Part shown: positions 1-8,816 of the stretch, piece by piece
Numbering within the stretch: the stretch's first letter is position 1
Layout of the letters: the number at the start of each line of letters is the position of its first letter
From: CALBPI01 sp963922335
GTDB taxonomy: Bacteria; Pseudomonadota; Gammaproteobacteria; Steroidobacterales; Woeseiaceae
Direction of reading: 5' to 3'
DNA: 64,000 nucleotides
Assembly (NCBI GenBank): GCA_963922335.1
Contig: CAWUIB010000003.1
Span: 62,001 to 126,000, forward strand
Made by a program: the position numbers and the translations under genes
The notes under the pieces: generated by a model
Databases searched by the model: none
What the model was told of the DNA's origin: nothing
What the model saw: the letters and a program-made list of their open reading frames with translations, nothing else

Positions 1-28
1 CATCGTGAGTCTGGGTTTCGCATCATGA
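1..28 (+). CDS. 3' end of an upstream gene (partial)
   Basis: Frame 2 stays open from the left edge and ends at a TGA at 26-28, giving a C-terminal tail of eight residues (IVSLGFAS). Its stop overlaps the ATG at 25 in an ATGA arrangement, which suggests translational coupling with the next gene. Nothing can be said about its function beyond its being the preceding member of the same operon. The tail is too short to rule out chance. Confidence 0.3.
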
Positions 29-339
29 AATGGGCGATCATTGCCATCGTATTCCTGGGGTTAGCCGTCGCGACCTGGCGCAGGCCGCGTCTCACTTCGA
101 CGATTCTCTGGTCGCTGACCGCCACAGTGTTTTCTACATCCGCTTTAATTCTGATGATGCCGACCGACCTCAAACAGACCTTGCTGTGGGTGTCTGTGGC
201 GATTCCTCTGATTTGGCTTGGGTGCATGTTCTGGTCCCACTGGGACCGTCGGCCGTATCGACCGGCATTGTCACTCCTGACGGTGACCATCATTGGGGTG
301 GTGTTAGTGGTCCAATTGCCGAGCCCAGTAGGAGCGTGA
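25..339 (+). CDS. Small inner-membrane protein of an iron-uptake operon
   Basis: This 104-residue protein has about four hydrophobic stretches (near residues 3-17, 25-45, 52-70 and 82-100) separated by short basic loops such as WRRPR and HWDRRPYR. It lies seven bases before a PepSY-TM gene. Small membrane proteins of this kind (for example the DUF3325 and DUF3649 families) accompany PepSY-TM proteins and siderophore receptors in Proteobacteria; I cannot say which family this one belongs to. A role in reductive release or transport of iron at the inner membrane is inferred from position only. Confidence 0.6.
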   Translation: MKWAIIAIVFLGLAVATWRRPRLTSTILWSLTATVFSTSALILMMPTDLKQTLLWVSVAIPLIWLGCMFWSHWDRRPYRPALSLLTVTIIGVVLVVQLPSPVGA

Positions 340-345
340 CCACAA

Positions 346-1953
346 ATGAATAGGGATCGACGCGTTCGAATCTACGATGCCCACTCCTGGACCGGCATCA
401 GTCTCGGCATCTTTCTTTTTGTGGTGTGTTTCACCGGCTCTCTCGCGCTTTTTGACCACGAAATCCAGAGCTGGGAAGACCCTGCAAGGCGCCTGGCTGT
501 CCCTGCGCAGACTATCGACCTTCACCCGCTCGTTGAAGACTGGGTCGACACCATGCCTGCGGGCGGCGAGGTAGCTTTCCTCGGCGTTTACTATCCCACG
601 AAATTTGAGCCTTACTTTCACAGCATCATGAATTTTCGCTCTGCGGATGGCGACGTAGAGCAACTGAGTCGAAAATGGAACGCGGCTACTGGTGAGCCAC
701 TACCCGATCGAGGCGACGGCCTGTCGACCTGGCTGCTCGATTTCCACCGCGATCTTATGTGGCCTGACGCCTTGGGCGGCAGACAAATCGGGCGGGGTTT
801 GGTCGGTATAGCGGGAGTCATCATGCTGCTCTCGATCGTTACCGGCGTGCTGACGCACCGCAAGATTCTAAAAGAGGCTTTTGTATTCCGACGGAAGAAA
901 TCAGTGCGTGTGAAATGGAAGGACGCGCATAACTTCTTAGGTATTTGGAGTCTGCCGTTCTCTACGGTGATCGCGTTTACCGGCGCGTGGCTCGGCATCG
1001 TTGCATTGCTGCTACCAATAACAGGTCTATTAGTATTTAAGGGTGACGTTGAGGCGGTGGCTGCAGCTGTCGGCGAGGGCGCCAATGCGCCTGCCGGGAT
1101 TGTTGCACCAATGCTGAATCTGGACGATGTTGGTCGACGCCAGCATTCACAGAGTGGCGAACTACCGTTGTTTGTCAGCATTCAAAACTGGGGCTATTCA
1201 GATGCTACTTATACGCTTCAATACAAGCCCGACACCGAGCTGATGTATTACGAAGCCGAGCGTCTGCATGGCGTTACTGGCGAACCGTTACCCCTTACTG
1301 GAGTTCTTGAGCCGTCTGCCGCGACGCGTGTCATCGCCGCAATGTCGCCGCTTCACTATGCAACCTACGGTGGCTTTATCCTAAAGCTGCTCTACTTCGC
1401 GCTCGGAATCGGCATGGCTAGTATGGTTGCGCTCGGCAACATGGTTTGGATCGAGCGACGAGCTAACAGCTCCGAAGGGCGTCAGTCCCAGGCTTTCTAT
1501 GCTCGCCTCTCTCGCTTCACCGCTGGCGCTTGCCTCGGAGTCGTTGTCGCGTCGCCCGCCATCTTCTACGTCGATTTGTTCTATTCAGGAGACGAAGCCA
1601 ACCGCATTTATGCGATTGGACAAGCCTATTTTGCGGTCTGGGCGCTGGTGCTGACTGTTTCTTTGGCGGTCAGAAACACGTATTCGGTGGTGCGACGATT
1701 ACTGCAGCTAACCGGGCTGCTCTTGGTCGGGTTGCCCCCCGTCTCTTGGGCACTCATGGAGCAGATGCCTTGGGCGTTGCTACGAAATGGCCATGCGGCC
1801 GCCCCCTCAGTTGATGGATTTATCTTTGTACTCGGCACCATTTGCTTGCTTGTATCCAGCCGCCTGCCGAAAGGCCGCTCGCTCCGGGACACAGAGCGCC
1901 GGTCGCGTTCGACCGCGGTATCCGATCCTGTAGGGAATCCCGCAGCACTCTAG
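346..1953 (+). CDS. PepSY-associated transmembrane protein (PiuB-like)
   Basis: A 535-residue inner-membrane protein. The N-terminal YDAHSWTGISLG followed by a hydrophobic helix and LFDHEIQSWEDP is typical of the PepSY_TM family. Further hydrophobic segments occur near residues 150-172, 200-230, 340-365, 390-410, 425-445, 455-475 and 485-505, with a periplasmic loop between the second and third groups. The conserved His residues HSW, LDFHRDL and KWKDAHNFLG could bind heme or metal; some family members are ferric-siderophore reductases. The gene is followed by Fur-like sites and a TonB receptor, which supports a role in iron acquisition. The substrate cannot be told from the sequence. Confidence 0.85.
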   Translation: MNRDRRVRIYDAHSWTGISLGIFLFVVCFTGSLALFDHEIQSWEDPARRLAVPAQTIDLHPLVEDWVDTMPAGGEVAFLGVYYPTKFEPYFHSIMNFRSADGDVEQLSRKWNAATGEPLPDRGDGLSTWLLDFHRDLMWPDALGGRQIGRGLVGIAGVIMLLSIVTGVLTHRKILKEAFVFRRKKSVRVKWKDAHNFLGIWSLPFSTVIAFTGAWLGIVALLLPITGLLVFKGDVEAVAAAVGEGANAPAGIVAPMLNLDDVGRRQHSQSGELPLFVSIQNWGYSDATYTLQYKPDTELMYYEAERLHGVTGEPLPLTGVLEPSAATRVIAAMSPLHYATYGGFILKLLYFALGIGMASMVALGNMVWIERRANSSEGRQSQAFYARLSRFTAGACLGVVVASPAIFYVDLFYSGDEANRIYAIGQAYFAVWALVLTVSLAVRNTYSVVRRLLQLTGLLLVGLPPVSWALMEQMPWALLRNGHAAAPSVDGFIFVLGTICLLVSSRLPKGRSLRDTERRSRSTAVSDPVGNPAAL

Positions 1954-1991
1954 TCGAGTCTCAAAAACGACAAGTCATCGTCGAACAAATA

Positions 1992-2022
1992 GTAAATAAG
2001 AATCATTTGTATTATCATTTTC
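1992..2022 (+). promoter_or_regulatory. Overlapping Fur-like boxes
   Basis: An AT-rich stretch upstream of the receptor gene holds two overlapping partial matches to the 19-bp Fur consensus: one containing AATCATTTG at 2001-2009 and one containing TATCATTTTC at 2013-2022. By hand count each matches about 12 of 19 positions. Location 65-95 bases before the receptor start fits iron-repressed control. Confidence 0.55.
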
Positions 2023-2086
2023 GAAAAGCAAAGATCTGCTTTAGCTGCTGATTGCTAGGGCGTATCAAAAAAACCTGGGGATTTTT

Positions 2087-4324
2087 ATGAAACAGCAGCA
2101 TCCACTTTCCGTGAGGCTGATTACGCTGAGCGCAGCGCTCGCCATCTCGGCGACCGCCGCCGTTGCACAAGAAACCGGCGACGATCGCGAGCTCGACGAG
2201 ATTATCGTGACTGGCGAGAAATTCGGTCGCACGATTAATGAAACCACGACGAGTGTGGCTGTCCTCACAGGCAGCGACCTCGAATCGCGCAGCGTCGAAG
2301 ACCTATACGATGCCATCCTGCGCACACCCAACGTTTCGCAGAGTTTCGGCGAGAAGGGTTTTACGATCCGAGGCGTCGATCAGCGCCTGGGCGCTGGTAG
2401 CGGACTGTTGATCAACACGATCGTTGACGGTGCGTCGCTCCCCAACAATCAGTCCACGTTCTTCGGGCCCTACTCTGCGTGGGATCTCGGTCAGGTCGAG
2501 GTCCTGCGAGGTCCGCAAGGTACGGTGCAAGGCCGTAATGCGATCGGCGGAGCCATTATCATCAACTCCGCGGATCCGATATTGAATCAATGGTCCGGCA
2601 AGGTTCGAGGTTCGTATGCTGAGCTCAACAGTTATCAGGCCGCTGCCGCTATCAACGTGCCAGTGCTCGAAGACAGACTCGCACTGAGATTCTCTGTTGA
2701 CCAGCGGGAGTCCGATGGTTGGGTGGACAACCCGACCCGAAACGAAGACTACGATGCCCGCAGTGCCTTGACCGTTCGAGGAAAGGCGCTGTTCCAGGTC
2801 AACGACCGGCTGAGCGCAAAGTTCACGTCGAGTTTCACCGATAGTAGTGGTGGTGAAGATCTCGTTGATCTCGCTTTGTTCCCTGATGAGCGAATTAATC
2901 TTTCCAACCTCGCCGCCGAGGAGGGTTCAGAACACCGCATCAACACATTGGAGTTGAACTGGGATGCGAGCGACGCGATCGCAGTGACTTCGCTCACGAC
3001 GTTTTATCAGCACGATTACGTTCGCCTCGAGGACATCGACAATTCACCGTTAGACCTCGGCAATATCGACCGAGTCCAGGACGACAGTAGCTTTGTGCAG
3101 GAAATTCGAGCCACGATCGATACGGATGGACCGTGGCGTGCGCTCGTCGGTGTCTACTACGGCGAATTTGACAACAGCAGCTCAGATACGATTACCGTAC
3201 CCACAGCTTTCCTCTCCCCACTATTACCGCCGGGCCTCATTTTTCAGGATAGAAACTTCTCGACGGTCGAGGAGAACGTTGCAGTTTTTGGTGAAGTCGA
3301 ATTCGATGTGACCGATGACGTAACCCTGATTACCGGTTTGCGTTACGACAACGAGTCTCGAGACTTTCAAACACTCTCGACAACGAGCACTGATAACCCG
3401 GCGGCCGAGGGCTTCTTGCCACCCGACGAGCTCATTGTTAACGACACCAGTTTCGATGCGCTGCTACCTAAAGTGGGTATTCGCTACGGCGTATCAGAAG
3501 ATACGACGCTCGGCTTCGTGGTCCAGCGCGCTTATCGCGCCGGCGGTACCGGAGTCGCGTTGGTGAGTGGCGAAGTCAGCGAGTTCGATCCGGAATACAC
3601 ATGGACTTATGAGGCATCCGCTCGCTCATCTTTTGCTGACGGCACAATCCGCCTGGAGACGAATGTTTTCTACACGGACTGGGAGGATCAAATCGTCACT
3701 CAGATCACGCCGTTTGGGCGAGAGAGTGGTATCCCGATCGACACGTTGCCGGTCAACGCGGGTGCGTCAGAGCTCTACGGTTTCGAGTTGTCGGTTGACG
3801 CGACTGTCACCAATAACTTGTCCCTGTACGGGTCAGTTGGAGTAGTCGAGACGGAATACACAGACTTTGTGACCGCTACCACCGAGCTGACGGGCAACGA
3901 ATTCAATAACGCTTCTCCCGTCACCGCTTCGGTTGGGATGAGTTGGCGGAACGAGGCGGGCTTTAGCGTATCGGCCGACGTCAATTATCGCGACGAGTAC
4001 TTTTCCGTGAGTGACAACGACCCGGCGCGCGCGACGTTCGTTGACATTACCAACGACACAGGCACAGTCATCGGGCAACGCGAAGTGTGCGCGGCCTCTC
4101 CCTGTAATGATCCGCGTACGATTGTGGATGCATCCATAGTCGCCAACATGAAGGCGGGATACACAAGCGATGACTGGTCCGTCTTCCTGTTCGCACGGAA
4201 CTTGTTTGACGAGGAATACCTCACCCAGAGAAACGCACCAGGCGGCTTCTTGCCGACGCCTCAAGGTCGCACGGCCGAACCGCGTGTAGTGGGTATCGAA
4301 TTCAACCTTGCCTTCGGCGAGTAG
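2087..4324 (+). CDS. TonB-dependent receptor, probable siderophore type
   Basis: A 745-residue outer-membrane receptor. It has a signal peptide (basic start, hydrophobic core, cut near AVAQE at about residue 27), a TonB box DEIIVTGE around residues 37-44, a plug domain with QVEVLRGPQGTVQGRNAIGG near residues 137-156, and a long beta-barrel ending in GIEFNLAFGE. The Fur-like boxes directly upstream and the preceding PepSY-TM operon point to ferric-siderophore uptake. The plug motif QGTVQGRN differs from the more usual QGTLYGRN. The ligand is unknown. The gene converges on the reductase gene with a 22-base gap. Confidence 0.88.
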   Translation: MKQQHPLSVRLITLSAALAISATAAVAQETGDDRELDEIIVTGEKFGRTINETTTSVAVLTGSDLESRSVEDLYDAILRTPNVSQSFGEKGFTIRGVDQRLGAGSGLLINTIVDGASLPNNQSTFFGPYSAWDLGQVEVLRGPQGTVQGRNAIGGAIIINSADPILNQWSGKVRGSYAELNSYQAAAAINVPVLEDRLALRFSVDQRESDGWVDNPTRNEDYDARSALTVRGKALFQVNDRLSAKFTSSFTDSSGGEDLVDLALFPDERINLSNLAAEEGSEHRINTLELNWDASDAIAVTSLTTFYQHDYVRLEDIDNSPLDLGNIDRVQDDSSFVQEIRATIDTDGPWRALVGVYYGEFDNSSSDTITVPTAFLSPLLPPGLIFQDRNFSTVEENVAVFGEVEFDVTDDVTLITGLRYDNESRDFQTLSTTSTDNPAAEGFLPPDELIVNDTSFDALLPKVGIRYGVSEDTTLGFVVQRAYRAGGTGVALVSGEVSEFDPEYTWTYEASARSSFADGTIRLETNVFYTDWEDQIVTQITPFGRESGIPIDTLPVNAGASELYGFELSVDATVTNNLSLYGSVGVVETEYTDFVTATTELTGNEFNNASPVTASVGMSWRNEAGFSVSADVNYRDEYFSVSDNDPARATFVDITNDTGTVIGQREVCAASPCNDPRTIVDASIVANMKAGYTSDDWSVFLFARNLFDEEYLTQRNAPGGFLPTPQGRTAEPRVVGIEFNLAFGE

Positions 4325-4346
4325 TCCCGAGCCGCTACGGCTAAGA

Positions 4347-5141
4347 CTAGCTCCCGGTCGGTGACGGCGCGTCGACGAAGGCGCGCTCGATCACAAAGTC
4401 GCCGGGCACACCTTGTGACGGCGACCCATTGAAGCCGAGTTTCTCCAGCGCGGCTTCCGTGTCACGCAGCATTGCCATACTGCCGCAGATCATGGCCCGG
4501 TCGGTCGCGGGGTCCAGATCACCGATATCCATATCGCGGCAGAGTTTGCCCGATAACATGAGCTCGGGGATCCGCCCGGAAGTCGGAAAAGGCTCACGGG
4601 TCACGGTTGGGTAGTACATCAGCTGGTTAGCCGCATATTCACCGAGATACTCGTGCTCGGGCAGTTCTTTCTCAATGAACTCGCGATAGGCCAGGTCGTT
4701 CACGCGACGCACACCGTGGACCACAATGACCTTTTCGAATCGCTCGTAGGTTTCAGGGTCCTGAATCACACTAATGAACGGCGCGAGGCCGGTGCCGGTT
4801 GCGAACAGGAATAACCGCTTGCCCGGTTTCAGGTCATCGAGCACGAGCGTGCCCACCGGTTTCGAACTCATGATGATCTCGTCACCGACTTCGATGTGTT
4901 GGAGCTTCGAGGTCAGAGCGCCGTCCTCGACCTTGATGCTAAAGAACTCGAGGTGCTCTTCATGGTTGGGGCTTGCGATGCTGTATGCACGCATGATCGG
5001 TTTTTTTTCCGCCGGCAGGCCGATCATGATGAATTGACCGTTCTTGAAGCGGAACCCGGTATCGCGAGTCGTGCGAAAGCTGAACAGCTTGTCGTTCCAG
5101 TGTTGGGTCGCGAGCACTTTCTCGCTGCGGAATGCGGGCAT
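4347..5141 (-). CDS. fpr: Ferredoxin--NADP(+) reductase
   Basis: A 264-residue FAD protein that moves electrons between NADPH and ferredoxin or flavodoxin in the cytoplasm. It shows the FAD-binding RAYSIASP motif near residues 51-58, the NADP-binding GTGLAPFISV near 115-124, and CGSMAMLRD near 219-227. The bacterial Fpr C-terminus normally ends near VERAFVD; here IERAFVD is followed by about seven extra residues. It is divergent from the TonB receptor at 5455 across a 313-base gap. It may belong with the catabolic genes or be an independent housekeeping or oxidative-stress gene. Confidence 0.9.
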   Translation of the reverse strand: MPAFRSEKVLATQHWNDKLFSFRTTRDTGFRFKNGQFIMIGLPAEKKPIMRAYSIASPNHEEHLEFFSIKVEDGALTSKLQHIEVGDEIIMSSKPVGTLVLDDLKPGKRLFLFATGTGLAPFISVIQDPETYERFEKVIVVHGVRRVNDLAYREFIEKELPEHEYLGEYAANQLMYYPTVTREPFPTSGRIPELMLSGKLCRDMDIGDLDPATDRAMICGSMAMLRDTEAALEKLGFNGSPSQGVPGDFVIERAFVDAPSPTGS

Positions 5142-5454
5142 TTTGGTCTCCTTTCCCCGAGCGTTGCCCCCTGCGGATGCGCATCGTAACAGGCTGAGCG
5201 CACAGTCTCTATGACCTGCGGTTCGTCCCGACTGTGAATGAATTCGCAGTCAAATCACTCTTCAGATCAGTCGGTGATCCGGGTGTGTTCAGGGCGCAAC
5301 GGCTCGCGAACACCACAGAAATACTGCGTTGTATTGCCGCAACACATCGGGAAATCTGCTTGCATTCGAAGTACAAGCCGATGCAAACTCGCAGTCGAGG
5401 GGTCGGTCCGCGCTTGGGCCGCGAAAAAGATGTTCTCGTAGTCAGGGGGAAAAC
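5142..5454. other. Divergent intergenic region fpr / receptor
   Basis: This 313-base gap holds the promoters of two divergent genes. The only strong signal I find is the 18-bp operator at 5359-5376. A GGGGGAA ribosome binding site at 5446-5452 precedes the receptor ATG at 5455. An in-frame upstream extension to 5329 exists but would place the operator inside the coding region. Confidence 0.5.
5359..5376 (+). promoter_or_regulatory. Shared operator copy 1
   Basis: The sequence CTTGCATTCGAAGTACAA is identical over all 18 bases to the site at 13892-13909 and matches 16 of 18 in the reverse-oriented site at 13791-13808. It is an imperfect palindrome with TTG and CAA ends and TTCGAA in the middle. 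It lies 78 bases before the receptor start. A LacI-family regulator encoded at 18418-19449 is the obvious candidate binder, by inference. Confidence 0.75.
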
Positions 5455-7890
5455 ATGACCAGGAATCGACTCGCGTTCGCGGTTCGCACGGCGATCGGGG
5501 CGGCAGCGCTCACGACGCTCGCACCATTGGCGCACGCGCAACTTGAAGAAATCGTAGTAACGGCGGAGCGTCGCGAAGAAAGCCTGCAGGACGTCAGTCT
5601 CTCGGTTAGCGCGTTCTCTGAAGAGCAACTCGAACTGGGCGGCATCGACGACGTATCGCGTCTGGAATTGCTGGTGCCCGGTCTGAACTATGCGTTCGTG
5701 GGTAACGACGCCAAGTTCAACGTTCGTGGCGCCAACTCATCTAACACGTTTGGTGATAACAGCTCCATCGTGGGTGCGTTTGTTGACGGCATCTACATGA
5801 CGCGCGCCTCTCAGCAGACACGCGCCTTCTTCGACGTGCAGAGCGTCGAATTCCTGCGTGGACCACAGGGCACGCTCTATGGTCGCAACACGTTCGCGGG
5901 CGCCTTGAACATCTACACGGCCTCTGCGGATACGACGGAAACGACAGGGTTCGTTGAAGTCAGCCGCCAGGCCTTTGATCGCACGCGAGCCGAAGGTCAT
6001 ATCAACCTGCCACTAAGTGACACTTTCGCGGTTCGCGTTGCGGGCTTCTCGGATAAGAGCGACGGTTACATCGTTAATGATGCCGGTCCGGATTTGGGTG
6101 CGCAAGACGACAAAGGCTGGCGTTTATCAGCCACGTGGTTACCGAATGACAGCGCAGAGGTCATCTTCCGCTACCAACAGGTCACTGAGGACGGCAACGA
6201 AGCCGGTTTGTTTGGCTACACATTCCTTTGCCGGAACGTCACACCCGACGGTCTGACCGATCCGTTCGGTACCGAGCGAGATTGTGCAAACCCGGTACGC
6301 GGCTCCGGTGCTCGGGGTACCGCAGCGAATGGCCCCGGTGGCGATCCCTACCGGATCAGTCAGGACTATGTTCGTCCGGTCGATCTGGAGGACGAGTGGA
6401 TTTCGCTTGAGATCAATTACGACTTTGACGCGTTCAGCGTGAAATCGATCACTGCGGTGAACGACTACACCAACGACATTAACTTCGATTTCGACTTCAG
6501 CCCAACGCCACACTCAAACGGTGGTTACCTTGAAGAGTCGGAAGCGTTCACCCAGGAAATCCAGATTTCCTCGAACGGCGATGGTCGTCTGAGCTGGACT
6601 GCCGGTTTGTACTACTCGGATGTGACCGACTTCTCGAGTTTCTACATCTACAACCAGACCGTTCGTGACGATTCGACGAGACCGGAGATCACCGTGCCGC
6701 AGGGCACCTTCACCGGGTTGTTCGGTACCGATATCGTGAGCGATGCGACCAACATCAACGGCTTGTTTGCCAACGCGGTCCAAATCGATACCGAGTACTT
6801 TGGTGTCTTCGCTCAAGGTGAATACGAGATCAACGATCGGACTCGCCTGATCGGTGGTCTTCGTTACAACGATGAAACCAAGGAAGCGACCTGCGGTGGT
6901 TCGAACTTCACCGGCGACACCAACGGTGACGGAACAGTTGACCGTGTTGTGAATGTGATTCCAGGCTTCGAAACGATGCCGACAATCCTGCCGGATAACG
7001 CGATCAACCTGTTCACGTTCAACTGTGGTGCATCCGACGCGGTCACCAGTGCCAACACACTGGACGGCACCGATCGTCAGCCAGAATTCGACAACGTCAC
7101 ATGGCGTGCGGGTGTCGAGTACGACCTGAACGACGAAACGATGTTGTACTTGTCTGGTTCGACGGGCTACCTGTCGGGTTCATCCAGCGTCAACACGACA
7201 ACGGATGAGCAGGAATCGCAGGTGATCGAGCTTGGTTTCCGTTCGTTGATCCTCGACAGCACACTGCAGTTCAACGGTGCGATTCACTTTACCGAGTACA
7301 CCAACCTGCTAACGCAGCGCCAGCGGCCATTGCCTGGCGGTCTTGTCGATACGTTCTCCGATAACGGTGGTGATATCGAAGCGTTTGGTATTGAGTTGGA
7401 CGCAGTCTGGTTACCGATGGACGGCTTGGTCATTACCGGTCAGTTGGCCTACCTCGATTCTGAGTTCGGCACCTTCGGTCAGCAAAACCCCTACCAGCTT
7501 TTGAATGGCGAGGTGGTTTCGTTCATCGACGTATCTGGCGAGCAGACACCTTGGTCGCCTGAGCTGACGTTGGGTGGTAGCGCGTCTTACACCTACGATC
7601 TCGGCGACAGCGGCACGCTGACACCGTACATCCAGACGTATTACTCGGACGGCTACAACACGTCTAACCTCTTGGCGATCGATCCGTCACACGATCAGGA
7701 CTCCTACACGAAGACGGACATCCGTCTGTTGTGGCGTTCAGCTGACGATCGCTATACGGTCGAAGGGTTTATCGAGAACCTCGAGGACGAAGCGGTACTG
7801 GCACGCGGCAACAACAACGGCGATGACATCGTTCAGACGTCATACCTGTATCCGCGCAACTTCGGCGTGAAGTTCTCCGCCAACTTCTGA
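5455..7890 (+). CDS. TonB-dependent receptor of the catabolic cluster
   Basis: An 811-residue outer-membrane receptor, taken to start at ATG 5455 because of the GGGGGAA ribosome binding site and because the operator lies upstream. It has a signal peptide ending near LAHAQ, TonB box LEEIVVTAERREES near residues 27-40, a plug with VEFLRGPQGTLYGRNTFAG near 132-150, and a barrel ending YPRNFGVKFSANF with a terminal Phe. This type is common in aromatic, terpenoid or steroid-degrading Proteobacteria and is not siderophore-specific. There is no Fur box; instead it carries the same 18-bp site as the SnoaL operons. It probably imports the substrate of the downstream enzymes. Confidence 0.88.
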   Translation: MTRNRLAFAVRTAIGAAALTTLAPLAHAQLEEIVVTAERREESLQDVSLSVSAFSEEQLELGGIDDVSRLELLVPGLNYAFVGNDAKFNVRGANSSNTFGDNSSIVGAFVDGIYMTRASQQTRAFFDVQSVEFLRGPQGTLYGRNTFAGALNIYTASADTTETTGFVEVSRQAFDRTRAEGHINLPLSDTFAVRVAGFSDKSDGYIVNDAGPDLGAQDDKGWRLSATWLPNDSAEVIFRYQQVTEDGNEAGLFGYTFLCRNVTPDGLTDPFGTERDCANPVRGSGARGTAANGPGGDPYRISQDYVRPVDLEDEWISLEINYDFDAFSVKSITAVNDYTNDINFDFDFSPTPHSNGGYLEESEAFTQEIQISSNGDGRLSWTAGLYYSDVTDFSSFYIYNQTVRDDSTRPEITVPQGTFTGLFGTDIVSDATNINGLFANAVQIDTEYFGVFAQGEYEINDRTRLIGGLRYNDETKEATCGGSNFTGDTNGDGTVDRVVNVIPGFETMPTILPDNAINLFTFNCGASDAVTSANTLDGTDRQPEFDNVTWRAGVEYDLNDETMLYLSGSTGYLSGSSSVNTTTDEQESQVIELGFRSLILDSTLQFNGAIHFTEYTNLLTQRQRPLPGGLVDTFSDNGGDIEAFGIELDAVWLPMDGLVITGQLAYLDSEFGTFGQQNPYQLLNGEVVSFIDVSGEQTPWSPELTLGGSASYTYDLGDSGTLTPYIQTYYSDGYNTSNLLAIDPSHDQDSYTKTDIRLLWRSADDRYTVEGFIENLEDEAVLARGNNNGDDIVQTSYLYPRNFGVKFSANF

Positions 7891-7910
7891 TGGCGCATCG
7901 CCACTCAGGA

Positions 7911-7938
7911 AAGGGGGCCGCTTGGCCCCCTTTTTTTT
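7911..7938 (+). terminator. Rho-independent terminator after the receptor gene
   Basis: AAGGGGGCC, a CGCTT loop region and GGCCCCC form a GC-rich hairpin followed by eight T at 7931-7938, 21 bases after the receptor stop. It would end or attenuate transcription before the hydrolase gene. An ATG at 7890 would put it inside the next coding region, so it also bears on that gene's start. Confidence 0.85.
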
Positions 7939-7949
7939 CGCGACTTCGA

Positions 7950-8816
7950 TTGCGGTTGGTGACGACGCTGATCATTGCAGGAGCGGCTTCATGCACAGGC
8001 AGTCCTGTGCCTTCGGATCGTGCCGTGCTGGCCGATTTCTATTTCGGCACCGAACTAACGGAAGCACCACCGCACTACGAAACTGAGCATTTCACGGCGT
8101 CACTGGTCCGATACGAACATGACGGACGTACGCTGTATGCGTTGATCGCGCGGCCACGTTCGACGATGCCTGAGGGCGGATTCCCCGTGCTCGTTGCCAT
8201 GCATGGATTTGTCCCGGAGCCTCCGCGCTATGGCGTCTCTGCTGACGGGCAAACCAAGCGACCCGGCGACTATTACCGCGACATTCCAGATCTCTTCGCT
8301 GCACGAGGGTTCATGGTCGTGATGCCCGACTATCGTGGACACAACATCTCTGACGGCGTTGCTAACCAGGCGCCTGATATTTACGACGATATAGCCGCGT
8401 ATGCAGACGACGTGACTGCGCTGGTCTCAGGCCTGAGTCAACTTGATGGGGCAGACATGAACCGCGTTGCCTTCTGGGGTCACTCGATGGGTGGACCGGT
8501 CGCTTATCGTGCGTTGCACTCAACGAATATCGTGATTCGTGCGATTGCGCTTTGGTCACCGATGCAAATTCGCGACGACGTTATCAGCAACCCGAACTTC
8601 CCAACGCCAGTCCAGCTGCAACATGGTCGTGACGACCCGGTGACGCCGTTCGCAAATAGTGATGGCTTTGCAAAAGCGCTCCGCGAAGCCTCGATCCCGG
8701 TAACGGTCTACCCTTGGGATACGAATGCACACCTTTTTGGCGCTGACGACCGGGAGGTCGCAGCAAATCGGGACGTCGAGTTCTTTCAACAACAATTCAA
8801 GGAAATCTCGCCATGA
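7950..8816 (+). CDS. Alpha/beta hydrolase, probable lipoprotein
   Basis: An alpha/beta-hydrolase-fold protein of about 288 residues with the dienelactone hydrolase/prolyl peptidase-like layout. The nucleophile elbow GHSMGG, the acid region HGRDDPVTP and the His in NAHLFG form a likely triad. The start is uncertain: an ATG at 7890 overlaps the receptor stop, but the reading frame then crosses a strong terminator. TTG at 7950 gives MRLVTTLIIAGAASC, a plausible lipoprotein signal with Cys at 15. GTG at 7959 is another option. No start has a good ribosome binding site. Its stop overlaps the next ATG by four bases. It would be an ester or lactone hydrolase in the periplasm; the substrate is unknown. 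Confidence 0.8.
   Translation: MRLVTTLIIAGAASCTGSPVPSDRAVLADFYFGTELTEAPPHYETEHFTASLVRYEHDGRTLYALIARPRSTMPEGGFPVLVAMHGFVPEPPRYGVSADGQTKRPGDYYRDIPDLFAARGFMVVMPDYRGHNISDGVANQAPDIYDDIAAYADDVTALVSGLSQLDGADMNRVAFWGHSMGGPVAYRALHSTNIVIRAIALWSPMQIRDDVISNPNFPTPVQLQHGRDDPVTPFANSDGFAKALREASIPVTVYPWDTNAHLFGADDREVAANRDVEFFQQQFKEISP

Noticed and set aside
4324..4347. Short AGCCG/CGGCT hairpin between convergent genes
   Set aside because: The stem is only five pairs and has no T tract, so it is not a convincing terminator.
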